Shown piece after piece: positions 24,651-31,532 of a stretch of DNA of 38,390 nucleotides. The stretch is from positions 1 through 38,390 of the IMG/VR virus record IMGVR_UViG_3300032287_000322. One strand, written 5' to 3'. The translations under genes were made by a program, and so were the position numbers. Each line of letters begins with the position of its first letter. Within the stretch, counting starts at the first letter, position 1. A model generated the notes under the pieces. That model was not told where the DNA came from. It searched no databases and saw only the letters and a program-made list of their open reading frames with translations. The DNA comes from a virus.

Positions 24651-25472
24651 TCAAGTTACTATTTCCGTCCAATTGGCAGTCTGGGTATTGCTTATTGTGC
24701 CCCAGTTCGCCGTTTGCGAAGTGCCTATATTTTGCCAGTTTGCTACCTGCATGTCATCAATCAGCTTCCAGTAGACGGCGATAACAACACCAACGTCTCC
24801 CTGCGCGTAATTGCCTGTCAAAGCAAAGCTCCTTGGCCCTATACCAACCGTACCAACCGCGCCGCTGGCAGACACGCCAGACAGCAACATATTTATCACA
24901 GGGCCAGCCGTACCAACTTCACCAATTGCCGTATTCGGCAGCAGCGGGACAATGGCCTGACCCAACGCCCCAGCAGCCTCAACACCAACCAAAACCTCAG
25001 CGTTGGTGACCGCAACCGTTCCAACCGCCCCGCTGGCTGCATTGCCGCTCAAGGCAAAGGACGCATCCCTTGTCAGGGTTCCAACCGCACCCGCCGCCAC
25101 ATCGCCGGTCAGGGCCACAGTAGTGGAGTTTGTTAGGGTTCCTACGCTACCTGTAGCCTCATCGCCTGTTAGGGCAATGTCTTTGCTGTGGACAACCGTA
25201 CCTACCGCGCCTGTAGCTGCTGCGCCGCTCAATGCGACCGTGCTGACCGGCCCAACCGTACCTACAAAACCTTCCGCCGTATCGCTGGTCTCCGCTGAAG
25301 ACCGACTTGGAACGACTGTGCCTACTGCTCCTGCGGCTGATACCCCGGTCAGGGCAATCGTGCGGCTCGGAGTCGCTGTTCCCACGGCCCCCGAGGCGGC
25401 AACCCCCGTTGCTGCAAGAGTACCGCCCCAACCGTTAGCGCCCCAAGTACTGTCGCCCCAGCCGAGAGACAC
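24651..25472 (-). CDS. Repeat-rich tail structural protein (273 aa)
   Basis: It starts at GTG 25472 with MSLGWGDSTWGANGWGG, a Trp/Gly start typical of some phage tail proteins. About ten units of roughly 20 residues follow, with consensus ALTGxxAxGAVGTVxxS. The last 50 residues switch to a folded-looking strand (VIAVYWKLIDDMQ) and three ANWxxI copies (ANWQNI, ANWGTI, ANWTEI). No enzyme motif is present. The repeats suggest an elongated beta-solenoid or fibre shaft. It sits between the tail fibre and the paralogous 158-aa protein, so it is most likely a fibre or appendage component. Confidence 0.75.
   Translation of the reverse strand: MSLGWGDSTWGANGWGGTLAATGVAASGAVGTATPSRTIALTGVSAAGAVGTVVPSRSSAETSDTAEGFVGTVGPVSTVALSGAAATGAVGTVVHSKDIALTGDEATGSVGTLTNSTTVALTGDVAAGAVGTLTRDASFALSGNAASGAVGTVAVTNAEVLVGVEAAGALGQAIVPLLPNTAIGEVGTAGPVINMLLSGVSASGAVGTVGIGPRSFALTGNYAQGDVGVVIAVYWKLIDDMQVANWQNIGTSQTANWGTISNTQTANWTEIVT
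24790..25420. repeat. About ten 60-bp coding repeats (GAVGTV units)
   Basis: Imperfect repeats of roughly 60 bases encode ALTGxxAxGAVGTV-type units in the 273-aa protein. The DNA similarity between units is clear (ccaaccgcgccgctggc-like blocks recur). Confidence 0.75.
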
Positions 25473-25481
25473 AGCCTATCC

Positions 25482-25958
25482 TTATGTTGTAGCCAACCGC
25501 AGTAAAGCAGTAGTTGTGGTGTTGGAGGGCATGGTCAGTGTGAACGTGCCTGCCGTGATGGTCTGGCTACCAAACGTGTAAACAGCCACAGCCTTGTTGC
25601 TCTGCGTGGAGTTGTATATCAGCACCGCGTCAAACGCTGTAGTCAAAGTGACCGTTGTGTACGTGATTGATGCTGAAGGCGTAAAAAACGCCACGCCCGC
25701 AGTTGCTGAACTGTTGGTTGCCGTGGGAGCCGTTGCTGCCGTTACCGTTACACCGCCCGCCGTGTATCCCGTACCAGAGACTTCTCCAGTAGCTGAATAT
25801 GCCGTGGTTGCTGCGTTGTAAGTGGCTGAAGCCAAGTACAAGGCCGCTTTGAATGTATCGGTTGCGGATGTTCCCCTTGTCGGGGCCGTGCCGAAATTAT
25901 GGGTCGCAGTCATTAACTCGCCCATGAACGAAGTACACATTGATTGAGTATTTGCCAC
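25482..25958 (-). CDS. Beta-rich tail-associated protein, paralog A (158 aa)
   Basis: It starts at GTG 25958 (MANTQSMCTSFMGELMTATHNFG). This start aligns residue for residue with the start of the neighbouring 138-aa protein (26156-26572), which supports GTG over the internal ATG. The shared pattern includes KAALYL, SGTGYTAGG, AVLIYNSTQSNKAVAVYTFG, TLTMPSNTTTTALLR. The fold is predicted all-beta. This type of protein is often found beside phage fibre genes. It likely decorates or links the tail appendage; no catalytic residues are evident. Confidence 0.8.
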   Translation of the reverse strand: MANTQSMCTSFMGELMTATHNFGTAPTRGTSATDTFKAALYLASATYNAATTAYSATGEVSGTGYTAGGVTVTAATAPTATNSSATAGVAFFTPSASITYTTVTLTTAFDAVLIYNSTQSNKAVAVYTFGSQTITAGTFTLTMPSNTTTTALLRLATT

Positions 25959-25967
25959 GATAGTTCC

Positions 25968-26159
25968 TTAAAGAGAGGCCGTTTCACCGCCAGCAAAGCT
26001 GGGTATTTGCTTCAGCGTTACATCTACAGACCGGTGAACCAATTCACCATCCAGCCAGTACTCAGTCCACGTAGTGAACTCATTGTCGTTGTCAACCGTG
26101 CCGGAACGATGCTCCAGCAGGGAGGTATCCATCTCACCTTTGGTCGTAGTAACAATCAA
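25968..26159 (-). CDS. 63-aa conserved small protein between paralogs
   Basis: It starts at TTG 26159, overlapping the stop of the upstream paralog by 4 bases (TTGA). The product begins IVTTTKGEMDTSLLEHRSG and has TTWTEYWLDGELVHRSV, an antiparallel strand pair, before SFAGGE. An internal ATG at 26132 would remove the first nine residues. I recall similar short sequences as standalone genes in other phages, which argues that it is real. The function is unknown; its position suggests a tail-appendage accessory. Confidence 0.72.
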   Translation of the reverse strand: MIVTTTKGEMDTSLLEHRSGTVDNDNEFTTWTEYWLDGELVHRSVDVTLKQIPSFAGGETASL

Positions 26160-26572
26160 TTTGAACTCCTGATAAGTGCGGTTGTGGAGGTGTTGGCAGG
26201 CATGGTGATTGTAAAGGTCGTGGTCGATGTTTTATCTGCCCCGAAGTCAATCACTGCAATGGATTTATTTCCCTGAGTCACGTTGTAAATCAAAGCGCAC
26301 CGGGCCGTCAAAGCCGCTGTCCAAGACGTATTTGCAAAATTCACATAGGCCGTGTAGTCAGCAGAACTGATGGTCACCCCAGTTAGAGTATTACCGCCTG
26401 CTGTGTAACCTGACGCTACAACCTCGTTGGACGTTGTGTAAACCGTGGTGTCCTCGTTTAGGTTTGCATTGCCGGTGTACAGCGCAATCTTGAGTGTGTT
26501 TGTGGAAAGATTGTGGACGGCCTCGTACAACTCCTTCTTGAAGCTGGTGGTCTGCGTCTGAACGATGCTCAT
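26156..26572 (-). CDS. Beta-rich tail-associated protein, paralog B (138 aa)
   Basis: A clear paralog of the 25482-25958 protein. Shared blocks are TSFxxEL, KIALYTGNANLNEDTTVY, VASGYTAGGNTLT, ALIYNVTQGNKSIAVIDFG and FTITMPANTSTTALIR. It lacks some of the Thr/Ala-rich loops of paralog A and so is 20 residues shorter. The start overlaps the stop of the SU10-like adaptor gene (ATGA). It is likely a virion component close to the neck or appendage. The two copies flank a 63-aa gene, consistent with an old duplication. Confidence 0.8.
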   Translation of the reverse strand: MSIVQTQTTSFKKELYEAVHNLSTNTLKIALYTGNANLNEDTTVYTTSNEVVASGYTAGGNTLTGVTISSADYTAYVNFANTSWTAALTARCALIYNVTQGNKSIAVIDFGADKTSTTTFTITMPANTSTTALIRSSN

Positions 26573-27264
26573 GTAACCGCCTGCCTATACTGACCGCTGC
26601 GGTACGCATCCTGACGCTCCAGACCGTCACCCAGACGTTTAGCCAATGCAAGGGCTTCCTTGTACTTGCCCTCATACAGACCAATCATGTCCGCCTCACC
26701 CTTCATAAAGGTGTACGCCTCTATCAAAGAACCATACAGCAGCACGGTGTCAAAGTTGTCGCCCAGCCAAGTTGTAGACGCAGTCACGATGGACTCAGGG
26801 TAGTAGTAGTAGTGCAGTTCAGCGGAGTAGGTTGCGTCGGGTGTTGGGCCAAGAATGAACGACAACTCGTTGCTGATAATAGAACTAGCGACTGTTGGGC
26901 CAAACAAAGCGTAGTACTTAGGTGTTCCCGTGTCGGTCGGCGTAGGGTACGCCTCACGCATGAAGTTCACATCCTTGTTGAGCAAGAACGTGTACGGGCC
27001 AGAACCAGAGAAGATAGCCAAGGAGTACGATGACAGAAAGTCATCAGGGCAGGACAAGTACTTGTTGTTTGCCGTAATCGTTCCCGTCACGTTCTTGCGC
27101 AACGAGGGGAACTGCACCGAGTTGTATATACGTTGTTCCGCCTGCTGGATGAACCGGTTAATCTGAGCCGTAGGCGAGACCGTAGACGAATCCGCAAGGG
27201 TAATCGTCGGAAAGTTGTTTTCCGTGTAGGTCTGTATCGCCGCCGAAAGCTCAGAATAGTTCAT
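26569..27264 (-). CDS. Adaptor (head-tail connector), SU10-type
   Basis: This 231-residue protein has the pattern of the SU10/P22 gp4-like adaptor that docks under the portal. The pattern runs RFIQQAEQRIYNSVQFPSLR (about 37-56), CPDDFLSSYSLAIF (72-85), GTPKYYALFG (113-122), ILGPTPDATYSAELHYYYYPE (137-157) and a C-terminal helical LLYGSLIEAYTFMKGE part. The mostly alpha protein should form a dodecameric ring. It is encoded just before the paralogous beta-rich proteins and after the small-gene cluster. Start and stop overlap neighbours by 4 bases each. Family call is from motif memory, with good confidence. Confidence 0.82.
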   Translation of the reverse strand: MNYSELSAAIQTYTENNFPTITLADSSTVSPTAQINRFIQQAEQRIYNSVQFPSLRKNVTGTITANNKYLSCPDDFLSSYSLAIFSGSGPYTFLLNKDVNFMREAYPTPTDTGTPKYYALFGPTVASSIISNELSFILGPTPDATYSAELHYYYYPESIVTASTTWLGDNFDTVLLYGSLIEAYTFMKGEADMIGLYEGKYKEALALAKRLGDGLERQDAYRSGQYRQAVT

Positions 27265-27512
27265 GCCATCGGGCCCCTTGCCATCGTGCCTTTGGTGGCG
27301 CAGCCGTTACCGCGAGTTTGGATACCAGTTGTCTTAGGTTGTTCGTTACCAGCGGACTTGCTATATGCGCCGATGGCAATATCAAGTGTATCCAATTTAC
27401 TTTGGTTAGAACCTGAAGAGCCCTTCATGGGCTTACCATCCATTGTGTGCGGAGGTGCGTAGACGCTGGCGGGGCCAACTTCCTTACCGCCTTTTTTCAT
27501 GCTATAGGCCAT
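27261..27512 (-). CDS. Small Gly/Lys-rich protein with GNGCATKG tail (83 aa)
   Basis: This 83-residue protein has an N-terminal MAYSMKKGGKEVGPA part and a C-terminus reading TRGNGCATKGTMARGPMA. The tail is a variant of the DGIAQRGKTRG-type motif found in three other small proteins of this window. The centre is low-complexity and polar (KPMKGSSGSNQSKLD). There is no membrane segment or enzyme motif. The ATG overlaps the upstream stop (TAATG) and the stop overlaps the adaptor start. It is probably a virion-associated small protein; the function is unknown. Confidence 0.72.
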   Translation of the reverse strand: MAYSMKKGGKEVGPASVYAPPHTMDGKPMKGSSGSNQSKLDTLDIAIGAYSKSAGNEQPKTTGIQTRGNGCATKGTMARGPMA

Positions 27513-27709
27513 TACTTGCTCCCTTGGTTTTTAGCTCGGGACATGTTACGACCAAGGCGCATACGGTCATCCGTAGTAGGCCCACCCTTCTTTAACTTCA
27601 GCGTAGTGCCCTTGCTGCCCTTGTGTTCTTGGGCGTCATGTTGCTTGAACGCTTTCTTAATCATGGCCTTGTCTTGCGCCTTGTCACTCTTCATGTCTTC
27701 TTTAGCCAT
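27512..27709 (-). CDS. Tiny lysine-rich protein (65 aa)
   Basis: ATG 27709 is preferred over the adjacent ATG 27712 because AGGAGT upstream is then better spaced. The product (MAKEDMKSDKAQDKAMIKKAFKQHD) is strongly basic, with an LKLKKGG motif before the end. The N-terminal helix with alternating charge resembles short phage proteins that carry AQDKxMIKKAF; I know no function. It is one of a run of tiny basic genes between the capsid and adaptor genes. Confidence 0.7.
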   Translation of the reverse strand: MAKEDMKSDKAQDKAMIKKAFKQHDAQEHKGSKGTTLKLKKGGPTTDDRMRLGRNMSRAKNQGSK

Positions 27710-27718
27710 CATGGACTC

Positions 27719-28108
27719 CTATGAAACCGTTACTGTTACCGTGCCAACACTCGTGGTTCCGACCAAGTAGTTGGGTGTTAAACCTGCATCAAATAAACTA
27801 GCCCCACCAATTGGAGCCCAACCCCACTGAATGTCTCTAGAACCCCCAGCAGGGTAACCATTTATGTCTGTCCCTGAAGCTACATAAGACACATCAGGGC
27901 GAGGTTCACGCACTGCTTGCGGGTCATTTACTGGGTACAAACCTAATGATAGCTGAGGTTGGTCTGGGTCCCAACAGGTGGGGCAGACTTTGATCTGAAA
28001 AAGCTTTGTCTTAATGACCTCTTTCTTGAGCTCACTAAGTTTATATCGTTGCCCGCATCGGTCACATTCTGCAATCGCAAACTTGCCAGAAGCGTATTTA
28101 GTAGCCAC
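27719..28108 (-). CDS. Zinc-ribbon protein with beta tail (129 aa)
   Basis: GTG 28108 follows GAGGTG. The N-terminal half is a zinc ribbon with C15, C18, C42 and C45 (ECDRCG and VCPTC). WDPDQPQLSLG and PVNDPQAVREPRPD follow, a combination I recognise from many phage structural regions. The C-terminal 60 residues are Gly/Thr-rich and end in TVTVTVS, likely a small beta domain. It lies between two neck-type proteins. The role is unknown; it may be a structural protein stabilised by zinc rather than a regulator. Confidence 0.8.
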   Translation of the reverse strand: MATKYASGKFAIAECDRCGQRYKLSELKKEVIKTKLFQIKVCPTCWDPDQPQLSLGLYPVNDPQAVREPRPDVSYVASGTDINGYPAGGSRDIQWGWAPIGGASLFDAGLTPNYLVGTTSVGTVTVTVS

Positions 28109-28116
28109 GCTTCACC

Positions 28117-29040
28117 TCAATAGAAAAGCATTCTTGGGACAAACCGGTCAGAGGCTTTCTCCCGGTCTTCTTGGGAAGCCAGCAGCCACTGCTGCTCATA
28201 CTCATCCTTTAGGAACCCAACCCGCATAGGGTCAGCATCGGCCCTCTTAGCTGCAATGTAAAACGCCAAGCCTGCAACCATGCAAGGAATAAACCGGAAG
28301 GGGATGTCTTCGACGTTCACGCCGTTCCCGGCATCCTGCAACCGGCGTAGCCGCCAGTAGACGAAAGTGTAGTCGCCCCCCGCATCAGGGGTGGGCCAGA
28401 CGTTGATACAGGGTAGGTTTTGAACGTAGATCGCCGCCGCAGCCGTGTGTGCCGCTGCCGTAGTCCCGTTCTGTCCACGCAGACAATTGATCAGGCTATT
28501 GCCGCTGACGTTGGTGTACCCGATGGTTTCCGAGTCAATCTTAATGAACCCAGTAGTAGTTAAATCAGATACATCACTAAGGGTAATGGTCGTAGCTGTG
28601 CTGGTGATGGTAGAGCTAAGAGTCACAGACGTAGCATTGGTCTGCGCCGATTGGCGGTTTACCCATACTTGAATAGGCCGACCGTTGGTCAGCTTGTTCG
28701 GAATCGTCGAGTAGGTGGACTCAGAGATGCGAGTGATGTTGATGTCCGACTGCGTGCTCGCAGTGCCGTTGTTCTGGCGGATAACGTGGTCTAGCAGGTC
28801 GATTGTGTCTGCTGGTAAGGGGTAGATAGCCTGACCCGTAACCAACGCTATAGCGCCCTCTTGGACGGTCCACAGGTTGATACCCCGGTTAGCCCACTCA
28901 ATCGTCATCAGGTTCAAAGACCTACGCGCCGTACGGAACTCATAGCCCGTACGTACCTCAATACCAGCCCGCTCATAAGCCTCCTCAATCAGGTCGTTGA
29001 GGTCTAGGTTAAAAGTGGTTGTGCCAGTAGTGTAGGCCAT
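28117..29040 (-). CDS. Connector-like virion protein with inserted beta module (307 aa)
   Basis: The N-terminal 130 residues (LNDLIEEAYERAGIEVRTGYEFRTARRSLN; NRGINLWTV) and the C-terminal 100 (INVWPTPDAGGDYTFVYWRLR; then a helical KRADADPMRVG part) look like a split helical connector or adaptor protein. Between them (about 132-207) sits a Thr-rich beta module with IDSETIGYT and RGQNGTTAAAH, a unit I know from phage tail and fibre proteins. The fold without the insert resembles P22 gp4-type proteins, and WPTPD parallels GPTPD in the SU10-like adaptor nearby. The ATG overlaps the upstream stop (TAATG). Its likely place is the neck of the particle. Confidence 0.72.
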   Translation of the reverse strand: MAYTTGTTTFNLDLNDLIEEAYERAGIEVRTGYEFRTARRSLNLMTIEWANRGINLWTVQEGAIALVTGQAIYPLPADTIDLLDHVIRQNNGTASTQSDINITRISESTYSTIPNKLTNGRPIQVWVNRQSAQTNATSVTLSSTITSTATTITLSDVSDLTTTGFIKIDSETIGYTNVSGNSLINCLRGQNGTTAAAHTAAAAIYVQNLPCINVWPTPDAGGDYTFVYWRLRRLQDAGNGVNVEDIPFRFIPCMVAGLAFYIAAKRADADPMRVGFLKDEYEQQWLLASQEDREKASDRFVPRMLFY

Positions 29041-29273
29041 TATCTAAATCCTGCGGTCTTCTTTGCAATGGTTTTGGGTTGGGCTACAAACTGTTTACCT
29101 GCTGCTTTACCGGCGCGTTTGGCTTTGGTGGTTGCAGCGTACTCGGCAGAGGACAAGGACTTTATAGCAGTTTCAGGGAGATAACGCTCACCTGTTTTTG
29201 ACGACGGCTTTCCCGACTTGGTACGCCACTTCTGGTCGCCCCAATTTTTGAGGGACTGCTGCGGTGCTTTCAA
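29040..29273 (-). CDS. Small basic protein, WRTKSGKPS family (77 aa)
   Basis: It starts at TTG 29273, overlapping the upstream stop by 4 bases (TTGA); no ATG is available near the N-terminus. The core WGDQKWRTKSGKPSSKTGER followed by YLPETAIKSLS, then AEYAATTKAKRAGKAAGKQF, is a conserved small phage protein, possibly the DUF5872 type. It is rich in Lys and Arg with a helical second half and could bind nucleic acid. Biochemical function is not known to me. It is part of the tiny-gene cluster. Confidence 0.78.
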   Translation of the reverse strand: MKAPQQSLKNWGDQKWRTKSGKPSSKTGERYLPETAIKSLSSAEYAATTKAKRAGKAAGKQFVAQPKTIAKKTAGFR

Positions 29274-29548
29274 TCTCTGTATCCCCCACCAGAAGCTTTG
29301 TACTTCTTAGCCACAAGCTGCGCTTTACGGGCTGACCATTGCCCTGCACCCGTACCTTGCGTAGCCGCAGCCTTCACTTGAGACACGATACGCTTGCGCA
29401 AGCTGGGCTTGGTGTAGTTACCCGCAGCATTTACCGTACCGCCTTCAGCGTACATGGTGACATCGTTCGGGTTGTCTTTACGGACAATCGTCTTTGCCTT
29501 CGGCATCTTCGAAGGATTGATGTCACCCATGCCGCGAGAGGCTCTCAT
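29270..29548 (-). CDS. Small basic protein with QWSARKAQ motif (92 aa)
   Basis: It starts MRASRGMGDINPSKMPKAK and has a YAEGG motif (33-37), NYTKPSLRKRI (44-54), then GAGQWSARKAQLVAKKYK (67-84) and ends GGGYRD. The TKPxxRxxI...GQWSARKAQ pattern recurs in many phages as a very short gene near capsid genes. It is strongly basic and without membrane segments. The start overlaps the upstream stop (ATGA). The function is unknown; a virion or DNA-contact role is plausible from charge and position. Confidence 0.8.
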   Translation of the reverse strand: MRASRGMGDINPSKMPKAKTIVRKDNPNDVTMYAEGGTVNAAGNYTKPSLRKRIVSQVKAAATQGTGAGQWSARKAQLVAKKYKASGGGYRD

Positions 29549-30096
29549 CGCATCATTCCTCGGGTCTTGCCACGCTGGGCAATACCATCGCCACGGCTGG
29601 ATGCGCTAGATACTTTACCGCCTTTGGCGTACTTAGAACCTAAAGCAGCGCGAATATCTTTTCCCGATGGAAGCACACCATTTTTTAAATTCGCGTTGGG
29701 AGTTGTCCACCACGATCTATTTTTTTCTGAATCCTGTTGAGCTTTATTTTCAGCCTCAAGTTTTGCGTTGGTCTTAGCTGTTTCGCCATATGCATCGGAC
29801 CTACGTTGAGTTTCCGTGGAACGCCACTGAGATTCTGCCAATCTATCGCTGCTATTCCCTGCGGGGTCAAAATTTGGAGTTTCTTTAGGGGCTTCAGAGG
29901 TAGATGTAGCAGCTTTTGCTGGAGCTTTTGCAGAAGGAGCAGAACCATCTCGGCGTTTCAACCCTTTGTCTGCATTTAATAAATCCCGAAGGTTTTTATC
30001 TGCGCCATACTGTTCTTTGAAGTCAGCTAGCTCTTTAGCAGAAACCATTGCCTTACCGTCTTTAACTTCACGATTGGGGTTAGGTGAGTACGCCAT
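29545..30096 (-). CDS. Low-complexity protein with C-terminal AKGG/DGIAQRGKT tail (183 aa)
   Basis: The start is ATG 30096, preceded by AAGGAGAAAATT. The longer frame to 30174 overlaps the preceding gene and has no matching binding site. The product begins MAYSPNPNREVKDGK, continues with a charged helical part and an Ala/Lys/Ser-rich linker, and ends with YAKGG, then GDGIAQRGKTRGMMR. The same tail closes the neighbouring 76-aa protein. No catalytic or membrane motif is present. It is probably a small virion-associated protein. Confidence 0.75.
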   Translation of the reverse strand: MAYSPNPNREVKDGKAMVSAKELADFKEQYGADKNLRDLLNADKGLKRRDGSAPSAKAPAKAATSTSEAPKETPNFDPAGNSSDRLAESQWRSTETQRRSDAYGETAKTNAKLEAENKAQQDSEKNRSWWTTPNANLKNGVLPSGKDIRAALGSKYAKGGKVSSASSRGDGIAQRGKTRGMMR

Positions 30097-30106
30097 AATT
30101 TTCTCC

Positions 30107-30337
30107 TTAGCACATTGTGCCGCGAGTCTTACCACGCTGAGCAATACCGTCCGCGCGGCTGGAAGCGGAACCACCCTTAGCCATCTTCTTCACGCCTCGC
30201 ATGCCTTGCCCTGCACCCGCAGTAGATTTGGGGTTTGCAGGGGTGCTATCAGCAGCGTTGTACGCAGCGTCCTGTTTGACCTGCGTCTTGGCGTCCACTA
30301 CCTCATCGTAGTTGGAGGGTTTTTTATCGTCAGCCAT
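30107..30337 (-). CDS. Small protein with MAKGG and ADGIAQRGKTRG tail (76 aa)
   Basis: ATG 30337 follows TAAGGAGCTAATC, a strong site. The 50-residue N-terminal part is polar and disordered-looking (MADDKKPSNYDEVVDAKTQV). The C-terminus holds MAKGG and ADGIAQRGKTRGTMC, nearly the same tail as the next gene. At the DNA level the tails are also similar, suggesting duplication or exchange of the tail. The function is unknown. Confidence 0.75.
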   Translation of the reverse strand: MADDKKPSNYDEVVDAKTQVKQDAAYNAADSTPANPKSTAGAGQGMRGVKKMAKGGSASSRADGIAQRGKTRGTMC

Positions 30338-30347
30338 GATTAGCTCC

Positions 30348-30731
30348 TTAGCAGGCCATGCCGCCTTTTTTCATCTTCACTTGACGAGCCTTGGTCTTAC
30401 CCTTAGAGGCAACACCGTCAGCGCTCTTGTGACCGCCAGCTAAGCCGCCAGTAGCCATCTTAGCCATGCCACCTTTTTTCATCATGCCCATAGGGGCAGC
30501 GGGGGCCGCTGCAGCGCGGGGGGCTGCTGGTGATTTTTTCTTCATCATCATAGCCATCATCTTGGGGTCCATCTTTGTAGCCATCTCACCACCTCGTTTA
30601 AAAGTTTTGCCTTTGTCGGCGTTGCTGAAATCTTTGCCCACGGATTGTGGGACTCCTACTTCCTTGGCGAACGATGGACTGTGGGCCACCGCTTCCATGA
30701 ATCTATGTTGTTTCTTGCTCGTGCTTGGCAT
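30348..30731 (-). CDS. Small protein with SKKQHRFM start and Met/Lys/Gly-rich tail (127 aa)
   Basis: The start is ATG 30731, overlapping the upstream stop (TGATG). The N-terminal 45 residues (SKKQHRFMEAVAHSPSFA, then GKDFSNADKGK) match a short domain common in aquatic phage genomes. The rest is low-complexity: DPKMMAMMMKKK, then Pro/Ala, MMKKGG, MATGG, ADGVASKGKTKARQ and a final MKKGGMAC. It combines a small conserved domain with several copies of the GG-type motif. No function is known to me. Confidence 0.78.
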   Translation of the reverse strand: MPSTSKKQHRFMEAVAHSPSFAKEVGVPQSVGKDFSNADKGKTFKRGGEMATKMDPKMMAMMMKKKSPAAPRAAAAPAAPMGMMKKGGMAKMATGGLAGGHKSADGVASKGKTKARQVKMKKGGMAC

Positions 30732-30970
30732 CACTTCCCCGCTTGAATAAGCTGGTCAATTTTTGCTTCAAGGCGGTTAAACCGTTGGTCAATGTGGTCA
30801 GTAATGCGCTGCACTTCTGTTTGAGTAGTGTAATCACGGGCAATTTCCTCGCGTGTCTTGTTGAGCAGTATGTCCAACCGCTTGAGTTCCTCGAACTTCT
30901 CTTTGAGCAAGAAGCCGATTACGCCGGTTATTAAGGTCAGGGCAAGCGACCATGCTGAGTTCAAGTCCAT
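30731..30970 (-). CDS. Small membrane-anchored coiled-coil protein (79 aa)
   Basis: An N-terminal hydrophobic segment (about residues 6-22, AWSLALTLITGVIGFLL) is followed by a charged coiled coil to the C-terminus (EKFEELKRLD...FNRLEAKIDQLI). The topology is like XhlA or other small phage membrane proteins. ATG follows the upstream stop directly (TAAATG). It lies among capsid and tiny-gene proteins rather than in the lysis cassette, so the role may be membrane contact during assembly or entry; this is inference. Confidence 0.72.
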   Translation of the reverse strand: MDLNSAWSLALTLITGVIGFLLKEKFEELKRLDILLNKTREEIARDYTTQTEVQRITDHIDQRFNRLEAKIDQLIQAGK

Positions 30971-31228
30971 TTAGCATTTCCATCTTGCTAAGGAAGCCGC
31001 CTTGCGGGTAGGCTTGCCTTTTTCATCTTTCATTGGCCCCGGCATACCACTCATGCGGGCGCAGAACGAGTCCTTGCGCGGCCCGCCTTGGGGCTGCGGA
31101 GCCTTGAGGTTGCTGCCGGTTGCAGCGTTGTACTTGGCTCTACCTTTGGCAGTCAGTCCAGCCCCCTTGGAGACGGGTAGCTTCTCGCCACGACCAACCG
31201 AGAGAACCGGGCCTTTCTTCTTAGCCAT
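30971..31228 (-). CDS. DUF6321-like small basic protein (85 aa)
   Basis: The start is ATG 31228, inside the stop region of the upstream gene (8-base overlap); the longer frame to 31318 has no support. The product begins MAKKKGPVLSVGRGEKLP and carries GLTAKGRAKYNAATGSNLKA (24-43), then APQPQGGPRKDSFCARM and a C-terminal ASLARWKC. This pattern fits the DUF6321 family of small phage and marine-virus proteins. It is strongly basic with conserved Cys residues. No function is established that I know of. Confidence 0.8.
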   Translation of the reverse strand: MAKKKGPVLSVGRGEKLPVSKGAGLTAKGRAKYNAATGSNLKAPQPQGGPRKDSFCARMSGMPGPMKDEKGKPTRKAASLARWKC

Positions 31229-31514
31229 AGAACACCGTGATACCTGTAACAGTGCCAACGCTGAGAGTAAGGTACAGTCCTGTGGAAGCCAAAATTCCTT
31301 CGCCCGGTACAAGGACATAAAAGGAGTTTGCTACGGTTTGGCTTGTAATGTCCATCGTGAACAAAATTGCGCCAGTGGCGCTGCCATCACGAATTTCAAA
31401 TGTAGAAGCAGTAGCTACAGCAGGTGTAGCAATAAAGGCTTTTAGTCGCGTACGTCCTACGTAATAAGAGCCCGCTGCACTCAAGTGCGCACTTTTAACG
31501 TCTGTCTGCATCAT
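31221..31514 (-). CDS. Beta-rich small virion protein (97 aa)
   Basis: ATG 31514 follows AGGAGATTGATT and is preferred over the TTG at 31520 and the ATG at 31511. The product (MMQTDVKSAHLSAAGSYYVG) reads as alternating strands: RLKAFIATPAVATASTFEIRD, AILFTMDI, SFYVLVPGEGILAS, GLYLTLSVG. It is a compact all-beta protein typical of head decoration or small structural proteins. It lies downstream of the 167-aa virion protein, separated by a stable hairpin. No catalytic motif is seen. Confidence 0.72.
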   Translation of the reverse strand: MMQTDVKSAHLSAAGSYYVGRTRLKAFIATPAVATASTFEIRDGSATGAILFTMDITSQTVANSFYVLVPGEGILASTGLYLTLSVGTVTGITVFYG

Positions 31515-31532
31515 AATCAATCTCCTGTAAGA

